Notes: generated from the sequence alone by a model not told the origin. 64,000 nt of DNA from Trichomonas vaginalis G3 (GCF_026262505.1 NC_067208.1:6829962-6893961), one strand, 5' to 3'. Counted from the first letter of the stretch, positions 20,000 through 30,515 are shown. Program-made: numbers and translations.

Positions 20000-21016
20000 A
20001 TGTATATCAAAAAAATTCGAGAATTACCAAGGCTAAAGAAACCATTTCATAAAGATCACTCACCATATGATATTTGGAAGCTCTTTTATGGAGATTTTCC
20101 AAAATCAGAATATATTAGCGGTGAAAATATTTCGGCGGATTGCAACAATGGAGAATGCTTCATATATAATAGTATGTTCAACAATATTTCTAATAATTCT
20201 GCAATTTATTTCAACCACAGTAATTCAAAGTTTCTTTACTCTGATTGTCTATTTGTTAACTGTAGTAGCAATAATTATGCAGCTTCTATCTATTTTGACT
20301 GTATTAGTTCTATTATTCAGTACCGATCATGCGGCTACATGTCAAAAGCAATAAATGGGAAGTATCATGCATGTGCCGTATGCGAAGATTCGACAGATTA
20401 TTTAAATTATATCCATGAGTGTTCATTTTATCAATGTGGTGATATAGAGAATGGTGAAACGAATTACTTAATGTTTGGAAATGTTAGTATTAAATCAATA
20501 AATACAACTTCTTGTAATGCCCATGAAAACTCAGGAATAAGGATTAATCAATTAATAAGTCCATGCAATATCACATATTCAACATATTATAACACCTCAA
20601 CAATATGTACAGTTTTAAGATTTGAAAATGGAGAATATAATTTGAAATTTTGTAACGTTTTAAATAACCAACTCAACAAATCTGATTCAGAGTTACTGAG
20701 TGCCGCAGTAGCTAATTCTTTTATAACAAATTGTTCATTTCTTGGTAATACAATGTCTGGTGTTGATTTTCATGCATTTACTTGTTATATTATTGTTCAT
20801 TATTGCTATTGCGATAGATGGGCTTTCGATGGAAATGTTGTATCAGGTGAAGTTCACACTAATTTATATTCAATTAATAGACTTCCTCATTTTTCATCAT
20901 ATGCTTGTGAAGCAGAATATCCTATTTATTTGAATAATCCAACATGTGATGAAGAAATCTATCACAAATCCCATAATCTTATGAATTCTTTTGGTATCAT
21001 TTCTTTAAAGAATTAA
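20000..21016 (+). CDS. Right-handed beta-helix surface-like protein, probably 5'-shortened
   Basis: The frame is open from 19865 but the first ATG is at 20000, giving 338 residues. It has the Cys- and Asn-rich parallel beta-helix rungs of trichomonad surface proteins: CFIYNSMFNNISNNSAIYF, SIIQYRSCGYMS and NSFITNCSFLGNT. A front segment YDIWKLFYGDFP and a late YACEAEYP match the relic at 16791-17807, and 17 bases around CEAEYP are identical. No signal peptide is seen at the ATG and no membrane anchor at the end, unlike full-length family members, so this is probably a shortened copy. The two copies flank the solenoid gene, suggesting local duplication and decay. Confidence 0.55.
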   Translation: MYIKKIRELPRLKKPFHKDHSPYDIWKLFYGDFPKSEYISGENISADCNNGECFIYNSMFNNISNNSAIYFNHSNSKFLYSDCLFVNCSSNNYAASIYFDCISSIIQYRSCGYMSKAINGKYHACAVCEDSTDYLNYIHECSFYQCGDIENGETNYLMFGNVSIKSINTTSCNAHENSGIRINQLISPCNITYSTYYNTSTICTVLRFENGEYNLKFCNVLNNQLNKSDSELLSAAVANSFITNCSFLGNTMSGVDFHAFTCYIIVHYCYCDRWAFDGNVVSGEVHTNLYSINRLPHFSSYACEAEYPIYLNNPTCDEEIYHKSHNLMNSFGIISLKN

Positions 21017-21111
21017 ACTATATTCTTAATATAAAATTGATACAACATATGAATATATAGTATTAATAAACCTAATAATAAATAATCTGTAATTCTATTA
21101 TAATTTCAGTT

Positions 21112-21645
21112 AGCACTCAAGAATGTTCTTGTTCATTTCATTCAATGTTTGAGAAAGAGCATCAACATTGAATGATGAATTATTGATCAATTCCTTGAAA
21201 TCTTCAACGAAATCGGCTTGATCTTGTTCCAATTGTTGTGCAATGAAGTCAACACATGAATCACCTTTGTTAGTCTTGTATGTCCTCAATCTTGAGAATG
21301 TATCGAGGCTGAATCAATGTGCGCCTCTTTTAGGAGTTCCGCCGTTGACGAAGTTTCCGATCTGCAAAATAATTGACAAGATCTTTCTCAGTTTTGGTGA
21401 GATCAGAGGAGTGTCGTATTTCTGGACTTTATCTTTGTAGTTTCGCAATGTGATCATGAAGTTGATTCGCAACTCCAATGAATCGATTTATGACAACAAA
21501 AACATTAATTGTTCTGCTAGTCCACAACGTTTTATGTCTCCTTTGTATGAAAGCGCTTGTTTCTTCTCTTCTTCTAATGGAAGGATCGCTTTCAATGCTG
21601 TCAACTGGTCTTCAGGAAGCCAGTTTGCGAGTTGTTTGATACCAT
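21112..21645 (-). pseudogene. Duplicated fragment of the formin FH2 region
   Basis: This stretch is almost identical to 23846-24413 inside the formin gene, in the same orientation, with about a dozen base differences and one 33-bp in-frame gap near 21391. At least two sense codons of the formin are stop codons here: Gln in LLSQIDS and Gly in GAHGFS. It covers the middle of FH2 only and has no flanking exon or start. It is a recent segmental duplicate, placed about 1.8 kb beyond the formin's 3' end, and has no coding value of its own. Confidence 0.92.
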
Positions 21646-21928
21646 CATCAATATTATATTGTTTAGATTAATGATATTCAATGATTGTATTTGTTTTTAT
21701 CTGATAAAATTCAAAAATATTTATGATTTTTCTTGAATATTACCGTCAGATACTTTCCATTGATAAAAAATAAACATAGATTGAATGTAAACAAAATGAT
21801 ATCTTATTTATCTTATAAGGAACCATTAAATGAAATATTATATGAGCAGATGATTTTTTAATTAAAATATAATAGAATATAATATAATTTACTAACAAAC
21901 AAAAAATAAAATAAAAATTTTGAATTAA

Positions 21929-22996
21929 TTAATGATTAAACATATAAAACTTTTGATATTCATGCGGATGCATCGGTATTTTGCCTTGGTTGGCCTTTAT
22001 AATATCAGGTACATCTTTCATTGTTACGAAATTAGGTCGATTATCTTCTTTTTCGTAACTTTTAATAATATTTTCTTTGTTTCCAATACAGAAATATCTA
22101 AATCCTTTTAGCACCTCGATATAAACATTTCCTGGAAGTTTTTTATAAAAATTATTATTTGCCACAACTTCCATATCTCTATTTCCTGCATGCCACACAG
22201 CAATTTGCCCAGGACTTAATACTATGGTACCAGAACAATTCGGTAAGTAAGAAATACCTTTATTAAGCTTTTCATAACTTTGTGCAAGGATTACAGCAGA
22301 AGCAAAGGATTTTGTATTCATATTTCCTTTCTGTAGCATACTAAATATCTCTCCCAGTAGATAATCGTCACCAATATCGCTTGCTTCTAGTGGAAATTCT
22401 TTATCAAACTCAATTAGAGCTTCTGCTGCAGCTCTGGAGATCAAATAGCCAGCACCGCCGTGCAAATAATGTTCAGTCTGTTCTCCTTTTATAACAATAT
22501 GTTTCAGAGGATCGTAAATCTTTTCGAGATGAGTAATGTATTTCTGAAGTTCAAAAACGTCAACAAAAACGTCGTCTGTAACGCGTAAAAGCCATCTGTT
22601 TTGTGTATTTTTAAGCAAATAGTAACACGAATCATAGAATATTATGACTGGGTTGAAAACAAAATGATATTTGAAGGGGTTTGGATAACTTATGAGTACT
22701 TCATTGTTATTTGTATCGTTTGTAGCATTTATTTTATAGTCACACCATATGTTAAAATTACATTTTGGATAAAATTTTGTAACATAACGTCCCCATTGTT
22801 TATAACTTGTATGGTGTCTTGTAAGATTGTGCCACGCTATTGTTGCTGAATAGATATAAACATCTAGTTGTTTGTATTCGAAATTAATTGGGGAAATTGT
22901 CTCAAAAATTAGATTTTTGTCCAAGAAATTGATTGAACTTATTACTACTATCCCTAATATTAACAAGAGCCTCAAAGATTTTAGCGTGGAGTTCAT
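21929..22996 (-). CDS. Fringe-like/beta-1,3-glycosyltransferase (GT31-like), type II membrane protein
   Basis: 355 residues from the ATG at 22996. A short N-terminal tail is followed by one hydrophobic segment (about 9-26, LLLILGIVVISSIN) and a lumenal domain, the plan of Golgi glycosyltransferases. RWLLRVTDDVFVDV (about 132-146) matches the DxD-type metal and nucleotide-sugar site of fringe and core-1 galactosyltransferases. HGGAGYLISRAAAEAL (about 177-192) and DIGDDYLLGEI (about 205-215) are the following conserved GT31 blocks. Several N-glycosylation sites are present. It would transfer a sugar from a nucleotide donor onto glycoproteins or glycolipids in the Golgi. Donor and acceptor cannot be told from the sequence. 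It lies between the FH2 scrap and a tRNA gene on the same strand. Confidence 0.8.
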   Translation of the reverse strand: MNSTLKSLRLLLILGIVVISSINFLDKNLIFETISPINFEYKQLDVYIYSATIAWHNLTRHHTSYKQWGRYVTKFYPKCNFNIWCDYKINATNDTNNNEVLISYPNPFKYHFVFNPVIIFYDSCYYLLKNTQNRWLLRVTDDVFVDVFELQKYITHLEKIYDPLKHIVIKGEQTEHYLHGGAGYLISRAAAEALIEFDKEFPLEASDIGDDYLLGEIFSMLQKGNMNTKSFASAVILAQSYEKLNKGISYLPNCSGTIVLSPGQIAVWHAGNRDMEVVANNNFYKKLPGNVYIEVLKGFRYFCIGNKENIIKSYEKEDNRPNFVTMKDVPDIIKANQGKIPMHPHEYQKFYMFNH

Positions 22997-23077
22997 GAAG
23001 CAAAAGATCTATACCAAATTTTTGCGAAATTTTATCCCATAGAAAATCAATTAACAATTGACTTGAAAAAAAAGTTT

Positions 23078-23148
23078 TCCGATACGGGGAGTCGAACCCC
23101 GATCCTGTGGATGAAAACCACATATCCTAACCGCTGAACGATATCGGA
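23078..23148 (-). tRNA. tRNA-Glu (anticodon UUC)
   Basis: On the minus strand a 71-nt cloverleaf folds with a perfect 7-bp acceptor stem (TCCGATA with TATCGGA), an anticodon arm TGTGG-TTTTCAT-CCACA giving anticodon TTC, and a GGGG-TTCGACT-CCCC T-arm. The D arm, GTTCAGCGGTTAGGAT, is the usual eukaryotic tRNA-Glu form and carries the internal A box; the T-arm GGTTCGACTCC carries the B box. No intron is present. Confidence 0.97.
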
Positions 23149-23450
23149 TTCACATTTTCATTTTGTTTATTATCTCTAAGATATATATTTGGCTCTTTTA
23201 TCGATCATTTGGCTTTTTTATATTTTGCTTGAAGTTAGTTTTCCTGAAAGCAGGATGATTCTCTTGATTTAAATAAAAATATATGACACAATTAAACTTT
23301 TTTCCTGTCATAATATTGCAATTTTCTTTTAAGCACTCATTACAAGATTCGAAATTAGTATTATAGTACAACATTGGAATTTCTTAATAAAAAGAGAGAT
23401 TATGATAAATGATATATTTATTATTAATGAATAAATTCACAAAAAAAATC
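23149..23450 (-). other. Intergenic region between formin and tRNA gene
   Basis: 302 bases of simple AT-rich sequence. I see no gene or repeat; it should hold the 3' end signals of the formin mRNA. Confidence 0.5.
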
Positions 23451-26400
23451 TTATCTGAAGAGACCGAAGAAACCTTTCTTCTTTGGAGTCTGTAAGTTTG
23501 CCATCAAGTTATCCAAGACACCTCTTTCGGAGTCTCCAGCTGGAGCAGAAGGAGCTCCTCCCTGTTGCTGGGCGTTCTCCACATCGCTGCTTCTGCGCTT
23601 TGATGTTGAGATTGACTCCTTTAGCTCTTCCTGGAACGAAGTGAACTTTGAGCAGAACTCAGACAATGTTTCCTCTTCATCCTCTCCGAACATCTTCTTT
23701 GCCTTTCTGAAATCTCTTACGACAGTCTTGCACAATCCAGAAATTTCTTCCAATTTCGTTCTTGATTCACCGTAGAATTCCATGAACTTCGGGAAGAACA
23801 AATCTCCTTCAATTACTTTGGCCTCTGCCTTAGGCATTTCGAGCAAGCACTCAAGGATGTTCTTGTTCATTTTATTCAATGTTTGAGAAAGAGCATCAAC
23901 ATTGAATGATGAATTATTGATCAATTCCTTGAAATCTTCGACGAAATCGGCTTGATCTTGTTCCAATTGTTGTGCAATGAAGTTAACACATGAATCACCT
24001 TTGTTAGTCTTGTATGTCCTCAATCTTGAGAATGTATCAAGGCTGAATCCATGTGCGCCTCCTTTAGGAGTTCCGCCGTTGACGAAGTTTCCGATCTGCA
24101 AAATAATTGACAAGATCTTTCTCAGTTTTGGTGAAGCTTTCAACTGTGTGAAGCCAATGTGTGTCGAGATAAGAGGAGTGTCGTATTTCTGGACTTTATC
24201 TTTGTAATTTCGCAATGTGATCATGAAGTTGATTCGCAACTCCAATGAATCGATTTGTGACAACAAAATCATTAATTGTTCTGCTGGTCCACAACGTTTT
24301 ATGTCTCCTTTGTATGAAAGCGCTTGTTTCTTCTCTTCTTCTGATGGAAGGATCGCTTTCAATGCTGTCAACTGGTCTTCAGGAAGCCAGTTTGCGAGTT
24401 GTTTGATACCATCCGCAATTTCCTGTGGATTTCTCTTCATCTGCATGAGAATGATGTCAATGGATTTGGCCTTGACTTGGTCGACAAATTCAATTCTCGC
24501 TTTGTCATCTCCGAAGCTGAGTTCGAGTTTGGACTGTTCAATTGATGGTTCGTCAACTGCTGCCCAAATTGTTCCATGGCAGATTTTGTCGTCAATTGTA
24601 TTCCATGGGAGATTTCTCATTGGTTTCGGTGGGAGATTGTTTGAAACTGGTTTAAGAGGTGCCATTTCTCCAACTTCTTCCTCTTCTTCAGCAACTTCTT
24701 GTGTACCTTTTTCTTCTGTTGTTTCTACAACATGTAATTTGAGGTCGTTTATTTCTTTCTCTTTATCAGAAATTGTGTTGTTTAATTCTTCAAGTTTCTT
24801 CTTCAAATCTTGTAATTGTGACTTATATTCTTCATTTTCTTTGGATAAATTGGTCTTGTCTTCTTCCAAACTTGTCTTTTCTTGTGAAATCTTCTTGTTT
24901 TCACTTGAAATTTGTTGGAGTTTCGTGTTAAGTGAAGTGACTTCTTCGCCATGTTTAAGGTTAAGTTTGTTAATCTTCTTTTCAGATTCTTCCAATTTAG
25001 AATTATAGTTCTGAACGAGTTTCTCTGAGTTAGAGTTCAACTGGTTGATTTCTTCCTTGAGTTGTTTGATTTCTTGTTCTTTAGAAGACAAAATTGAGTT
25101 TTGCTGTTGTTTCTGGTCTTCTGCCTTGTTTTCTTTGGATTTAAGCTCTCCGGAGATCTCTGTTACCAAGTTATTCAATCTCTGCAACTCCTTCTCTTTG
25201 TTTTGGACATCTGCTTCAAGTTGTGAATTCTTTGATGTCACGTTTTGTATCGTATTTTGTAAAGCATCATTATTATGTTTGAGTTCCAACAATTTGTCTT
25301 CGTTTTGTCTGTTGATTGTTGAAATCTGCTCGTTGAGCTTGCGGATGTTCTCGGAGTTTTCGGAGTTCTCTTTCTTCAGTTGCTCGTTTTCTGTTTGTAA
25401 AGCATTCAAATTTTCTTTGAATGTTTCATTTGACGATGAAATTTCTCTCAATTTCTTCTGCGAAATTTCGAGTAATTCTTCTTTCTCCTGCAACTTTGCC
25501 TTTGTGTTTTCGAGCTTTGCGTTGACTTGGTTCTGGTTATGAACTAAGTCATTCAAAGAAGAGATTTCAACTGTCTTTTGGTTGACTTCATCTCTTAATT
25601 GAACAATTTCTTTCGATCTCTTGGAGAGTTTTTCATTTACTTCGTTGAGTTCTTTAGTTTTCTCCTTGAGTTCGTTCTTTGTGTTCTCGAGATTTGCGTT
25701 GAGTTCTTCTTTCTCTCTCTGCAAGTTCGTCATTTGCAACTGAAGAGGAACAATCACTTCGATCTTCTTCTGCTGATCAGAAATGATTTTGTCCTTTTCT
25801 GCATTGGATTTCTGCATCTGTTGCAAATCTTCAATTGCTTGATTTAACTTGGAATCGGCGTCTGCAGACTTCATCAACTGAGAAATGACTTCACTCTGCT
25901 CTTTCTCACGTTTAGCCATCGATTCTTTAACATCAGAAAGCTCTTTCTCCTTCTCTTGGAGTTTGTTTTCGTTGTTTTGATTGGTTGTTCTTAAAGTGGT
26001 CACTTCACTTTGTAATTTATTATTTTCTTCTTTGACAGAAGATAATTCTGATTCAGAATGAGATAACTTAGCAGAGATTTCTTCATTCTGCTTTGTTAAA
26101 TCATTGAGTTTGTTGTTTGCTGAATCATTTTTAGCTTTTTCTTCATTCAATTTCTCAGTCAAATCTTTAATCTGAGAATTAGAAGAATTAACTAATTCAT
26201 CGTACTTGGATTGTGCATTCTGATGATTCTGCTTCGAATTATCAAGAAGTGAAGTGAGTTCAGAAAGTTTTTCTGACAAAGAATTTGAATTATTGACTTC
26301 ACTTGTCAATTTCTGCTTCAAAGTATTGTTTTCTTCTTCATACTTGTTGCATTTGTTGTTGAGATCTTCGTTCTTGGCTTCAAATTCTTTGAGTTGTGAA

Positions 26401-29400
26401 GTGGTCTGAGAAATTGACACTTTTTGTTCTTGAATAAGGTTATTTTGTTGAGAGTTTTCATTAGACAATTTACTAATTTCTTCATTGAGTAAATTGATCT
26501 TTTCGTTGAGTTTGTTGTTGCTCTCATTCGAGTTGTTCTCGATGTTCTCAAGTTGTTCTCTCAAATTAATTGCATGGTCTTTCAATTTATCGTACTTTTC
26601 TGACAATCTCTGGTATTCTTTTTCTTTTTGTTTCTGGGATTCCTCGAGCTCTTTGACTTTCTCTTCTTCGTTCGTCAATTTCTGCTCTAAACTATTGACT
26701 TGTGTTGTCAGATTTTCTTTGTCACTTTTCAGTCCTTCATTTTCTTTAGAAACAGAAACTAAATTGTTTTGAACAACTTTGAGATCATCGAGTTCTTTAC
26801 TTTGTTTATTGATTATCTCTTGCAAATTATGGCTGTTTTCTTTCTCAGAGTTCAACTGCTTGATAATCTGCTCATTCATATCTGTTCCTTGTACCATTAA
26901 ATCATTAATCTTCTTGTTTAATTCTTGTTCTTTCTTTTCGAACAATTTTTGATTTTCTTCATTGTTTTTGGCCATTTGGACTTTGATTTGTTCTTTCTCT
27001 TGTTTCTCTTGATACAAATTATCATTCAATGTCTGTACTTTAACATTCAACTCGTTGTTTGTCTTCTCATAAGCCTTCAAGTTCTGTTTGTATTCTTTTT
27101 CACGAGTTTGTATCAAATTGTCACGTTTCTTGATTTCATTGTTTAATTGGTCGATTATATTTTCTCTGTTTTGGAGTTCTTCGTCTCTTTCTTTAACAGC
27201 ATCTTTGTATTTGTTGATATGACCAATTAACTTCTCCTGGCGATTGTTTGCTTCATCGACAACTTGATTGTATTTATTAATTTGCTTTTCAAGTTCCTTT
27301 TGAGCTGTTTGAAGTTCATATGCTTGATTCTTGTTGTTGTTCTCCTGTCGGTCAACTTTTTGTTTGAGTTCTTTGATTGTTTGTTCGTAATTATTCTTAT
27401 CATCATTAAATTTCTTGACAAGTTGGTCTTTTTCGCTCTGATAGTTATTGTATGTTGTTTGTAGAGCGATATTATGGTTGTTTATGATGATTTGCTTCTC
27501 ATTTTCGTTTTGTTCCATAATTGATTTAATCTTGTTTTCGTAATTTGTTGTTAATTGGTCTTTTTCGCTTTGGTTCTGCAAGATGATCTGGTTTATCTGT
27601 TGCTTGGATTGCAACAACATGTTCTGCTTCTCTTGGCTGAATGTTGACTCCAAAACCGATTTTTCTTCATTGTAAATTTGTTGTTTTTGTTGTAATTCGT
27701 CATTCAACTTCTTTACAATGATTTCGTGTTCTTTCTGGTCATTCTGGCGCTGGTTATTGAACTCAGTAAGTAACAACTGTGTTTGTTCTTCCATCTTGTT
27801 TTGGAGTTGTTGGTTTTCTCTTTGTAATTTTGTGATAATTTGGTTTTGTTGATTAATCTTTTGCCTCAATGGCTCTGATTCAGCATTAAATGATTGTAAC
27901 AATGTTGTCTTCTCATCAGCTGTCGTTGTCTGCAATTTGTTGATCTCTTCTTTAAGTGTTTCGTTTTCTTCTCTCAAATTTTCAATGGAAGTATTCAATT
28001 TTTCTTTGAGTTCATTGAATTTTGTTTCTTTAGATTTCAATTGTTCTTCGAGTTGCGATTTCTCGTTCAATGAGTTTTCAAGAGAGATATTGACATTCTT
28101 CAACTGGTTTGTGATCTGTTCGATTTCCTGTTCCTTTTCCTGTTTAATTGACTGTTGTTTTTGAAGCAAATCAGAATGCAAAACTTTCTTTGATTCTTCG
28201 AGTTCTTTGTTTCTTATCTGGAGTTCCTCGAGTTGTTTGGAAAGATCGGAGTATTCAGAAGACTTAGTTTCAACTAATCTCTGTGACTTGATGTTCAATT
28301 CTTCGTTCATTTGCTTCTGTTGGTCAATTTGTTGTTTGAGATCGTTTAACATCGCAAATTGTTGATCAATTTGGTTCTGTTTCTGGTCAATCTGCTCCTT
28401 GTATTTGGACTTCTCTTGTTCAATGTCGGCGTTCAATCTCTCGATTTCTCTTGACTTCATTTCGTTCTGTTTTGTGATTTCATTCAATTTGGATGTCAAA
28501 TTTTCAATGTCACTTTCCAAATTTTTATTTTGTGTCTTTAGTTCTTGGAGAGCGGAAGCAGTTCTGTCGCTTTCGTTGGAGGACTTCTGTTCGAGAGTTT
28601 CGTATTTCTGGTTGGATTCGGTGAGTTTTGACTTCAAAATTGAAATCTCATTTTGCAAATTAACTTGCATTTCGTTATTCATCTTCTGCAAGTCTTTGCT
28701 TTGTGATTGTAAGCTTTCTATGATCTTCCTACTCTCTTCTTCTTGTTCTTTCAATTTCTGAGAAAGTGTCACTTTTTCATTTTCTTGATTTTTAATTTTT
28801 TCTTCATTGGCAGAAATTTGTTGTTGAAGTTTTGATTCGTATTCAGCCAATTTCTGTTGGAGATCATTGACTCTTGATGTGTAGCTCTCAGCAGCAGCCT
28901 TTTGAATAACGATTGTTGATTCCGCTGTCTTCAATCTGGCCTTGAGATCTTCGTTTTCTTTCTTCATTTCTTCTTTTTCTCCTTCAATTTTTGTTTTTTC
29001 TTCAATTTGGTCTTGCAATTTCTTGTAGCTCTGTTTGATGGCTCTCAACTCATCTTCCTTTGTTCTTATTTGTTCCTCGAGCTTCTCCCTAACATCTTCA
29101 AACATCTTCTTGGCTTCTTTGTTCGTCAAAATCTTGCCATCGTCATCTGATTCCGACGGTTTTTGTGATTCAATTGATGAATCTAAGTATTTGGCCAAAG
29201 AAATGCTGCCGAGCTCTTTGTCTGGAACGAAATATGAGTCTTCGTAGAGCTTCTCGTGGAGTGGTCTCTTCGTGAAGGTGTTTCCAATCAAAGGAACTTG
29301 AATTGGATGAGTAATACTCGATGCAATCGAAATTGCGTAGTTAAGCTTCGAAGTATCGTTCTGGGAAAGGTAGAATCGAAGAATAATCATGAAATTAGTA

Positions 29401-30515
29401 ATGTAAATGAAAACAGGGTTCTTAAATTTCGGATAATTCATCGAGATATCTGCTAATGAAAGAAGTAAAGATCTGAATAAGTACGATGGTTCTGTAAGAT
29501 CTTTGAGGTAGTTTACGATTGATTTCGTACTGAATGGATTGATTATTGTATTATTTGCGTAATAAGTCGAAAGAGCTTGTAAATCTTGCTGAACCTTTGA
29601 GGCTATCTGTTGAATTAACTCGCCGATCGGATCTTTCGGATCTGCGTTAAAGTTTACGAGAGAATTATAAATTCCGGAATTGACGATATTAAGAACTAGT
29701 GCGATTCTGGTTTGGTGTTGCTTAGACAATGAGAAAAGCAAAGCAGCTTTGAGGAAAGATGTCAACGAGACAAGGAATTGACGAGCAGGTCTGACCGCTA
29801 ATTCATCAGCGATGCATTTCCAGCCGCCGTTGGACTTTTCAATGCATTCCAAAGCAGTATTTAGGTTATTCATACGGTCAATGGAAGGATTATCTGTAAA
29901 TGTGAATAAAACAAGAATTTCGAAAGTATATTCAAAGGATCTTGCAACATTAGCATTCATTGATGATACAACAATGGGAATTACATCCGAAATGGCAAGA
30001 ACAGCATTGCTACCTCTTTTTGTATTTGCTAGATTTCTCAGGCAAGCAAGAATTCCAGAACGGACTTCATTAGCTGGCAAATCTGGATGAATTGAATATG
30101 CTTTTGATATATCGGAAAGTAAAGATAAAAGATGTTTGTGAATTGCTAAATTCATTAAGCGCTCAATGAAGGAAACACGCCCTTTTGTTACATATTTCGC
30201 AATGTATTGCAAAACTTCAGCAGAAGGCAAAAGTTGCAAGCATTGGAATAAGTATTCAGGAGATGCTGTTTGTGAATCTTGAACAGCTTGGTCTACATAA
30301 ATCTCCCATTTCTTCTGAATAGGCATAGATAAAAATAATTCTCTACGTTCTTTGCGAGTATCTAAATCATTAAGCATTTCGTTAAATTTCTCATCTACTT
30401 CAGCATCTGTAGGAATTTTCTTTGGAATCTTAGGTAATGGAATGAATGATTGGAAAGGGATTTGCTGATATATTGGATTTTCAAATATATGTGGCTGTCC
30501 CTTTTTCTTACTCAT
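23451..30515 (-). CDS. Formin with giant coiled coil (GBD/FH3-like, coiled coil, FH2)
   Basis: A 2354-residue formin, which nucleates and elongates unbranched actin filaments. Residues about 40-440 form a helical GBD/FH3-like armadillo region (RSGILACLRNLANTKRGSNA), as in Diaphanous formins. An exceptionally long coiled coil, about 462-1930, is built of Gln-, Lys-, Glu- and Asn-rich heptads. A very short Pro segment (NNLPPKPMRNLPWNTI, about 1960) stands where FH1 usually is. FH2 follows at about 1965-2285, with the lasso Trp in LPWNTI, ILQIGNFVNGGTPKGGAHGF and the GNFVNGG core. The tail has basic residues (RKAKKMF, then TPKKKGFFGLF) that could contact actin or an autoinhibitory partner. Roughly 1450 coiled-coil residues is far more than usual for formins. 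The start ATG at 30515 is the first in frame. Confidence 0.95.
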   Translation of the reverse strand: MSKKKGQPHIFENPIYQQIPFQSFIPLPKIPKKIPTDAEVDEKFNEMLNDLDTRKERRELFLSMPIQKKWEIYVDQAVQDSQTASPEYLFQCLQLLPSAEVLQYIAKYVTKGRVSFIERLMNLAIHKHLLSLLSDISKAYSIHPDLPANEVRSGILACLRNLANTKRGSNAVLAISDVIPIVVSSMNANVARSFEYTFEILVLFTFTDNPSIDRMNNLNTALECIEKSNGGWKCIADELAVRPARQFLVSLTSFLKAALLFSLSKQHQTRIALVLNIVNSGIYNSLVNFNADPKDPIGELIQQIASKVQQDLQALSTYYANNTIINPFSTKSIVNYLKDLTEPSYLFRSLLLSLADISMNYPKFKNPVFIYITNFMIILRFYLSQNDTSKLNYAISIASSITHPIQVPLIGNTFTKRPLHEKLYEDSYFVPDKELGSISLAKYLDSSIESQKPSESDDDGKILTNKEAKKMFEDVREKLEEQIRTKEDELRAIKQSYKKLQDQIEEKTKIEGEKEEMKKENEDLKARLKTAESTIVIQKAAAESYTSRVNDLQQKLAEYESKLQQQISANEEKIKNQENEKVTLSQKLKEQEEESRKIIESLQSQSKDLQKMNNEMQVNLQNEISILKSKLTESNQKYETLEQKSSNESDRTASALQELKTQNKNLESDIENLTSKLNEITKQNEMKSREIERLNADIEQEKSKYKEQIDQKQNQIDQQFAMLNDLKQQIDQQKQMNEELNIKSQRLVETKSSEYSDLSKQLEELQIRNKELEESKKVLHSDLLQKQQSIKQEKEQEIEQITNQLKNVNISLENSLNEKSQLEEQLKSKETKFNELKEKLNTSIENLREENETLKEEINKLQTTTADEKTTLLQSFNAESEPLRQKINQQNQIITKLQRENQQLQNKMEEQTQLLLTEFNNQRQNDQKEHEIIVKKLNDELQQKQQIYNEEKSVLESTFSQEKQNMLLQSKQQINQIILQNQSEKDQLTTNYENKIKSIMEQNENEKQIIINNHNIALQTTYNNYQSEKDQLVKKFNDDKNNYEQTIKELKQKVDRQENNNKNQAYELQTAQKELEKQINKYNQVVDEANNRQEKLIGHINKYKDAVKERDEELQNRENIIDQLNNEIKKRDNLIQTREKEYKQNLKAYEKTNNELNVKVQTLNDNLYQEKQEKEQIKVQMAKNNEENQKLFEKKEQELNKKINDLMVQGTDMNEQIIKQLNSEKENSHNLQEIINKQSKELDDLKVVQNNLVSVSKENEGLKSDKENLTTQVNSLEQKLTNEEEKVKELEESQKQKEKEYQRLSEKYDKLKDHAINLREQLENIENNSNESNNKLNEKINLLNEEISKLSNENSQQNNLIQEQKVSISQTTSQLKEFEAKNEDLNNKCNKYEEENNTLKQKLTSEVNNSNSLSEKLSELTSLLDNSKQNHQNAQSKYDELVNSSNSQIKDLTEKLNEEKAKNDSANNKLNDLTKQNEEISAKLSHSESELSSVKEENNKLQSEVTTLRTTNQNNENKLQEKEKELSDVKESMAKREKEQSEVISQLMKSADADSKLNQAIEDLQQMQKSNAEKDKIISDQQKKIEVIVPLQLQMTNLQREKEELNANLENTKNELKEKTKELNEVNEKLSKRSKEIVQLRDEVNQKTVEISSLNDLVHNQNQVNAKLENTKAKLQEKEELLEISQKKLREISSSNETFKENLNALQTENEQLKKENSENSENIRKLNEQISTINRQNEDKLLELKHNNDALQNTIQNVTSKNSQLEADVQNKEKELQRLNNLVTEISGELKSKENKAEDQKQQQNSILSSKEQEIKQLKEEINQLNSNSEKLVQNYNSKLEESEKKINKLNLKHGEEVTSLNTKLQQISSENKKISQEKTSLEEDKTNLSKENEEYKSQLQDLKKKLEELNNTISDKEKEINDLKLHVVETTEEKGTQEVAEEEEEVGEMAPLKPVSNNLPPKPMRNLPWNTIDDKICHGTIWAAVDEPSIEQSKLELSFGDDKARIEFVDQVKAKSIDIILMQMKRNPQEIADGIKQLANWLPEDQLTALKAILPSEEEKKQALSYKGDIKRCGPAEQLMILLSQIDSLELRINFMITLRNYKDKVQKYDTPLISTHIGFTQLKASPKLRKILSIILQIGNFVNGGTPKGGAHGFSLDTFSRLRTYKTNKGDSCVNFIAQQLEQDQADFVEDFKELINNSSFNVDALSQTLNKMNKNILECLLEMPKAEAKVIEGDLFFPKFMEFYGESRTKLEEISGLCKTVVRDFRKAKKMFGEDEEETLSEFCSKFTSFQEELKESISTSKRRSSDVENAQQQGGAPSAPAGDSERGVLDNLMANLQTPKKKGFFGLFR

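Noticed and set aside
21243-21671. Two short rightward frames
   Set aside because: They are antisense readings of the duplicated FH2 fragment.
24217-28761. Several Ser/Phe-rich rightward frames
   Set aside because: Antisense shadows of the formin coiled coil and FH2.
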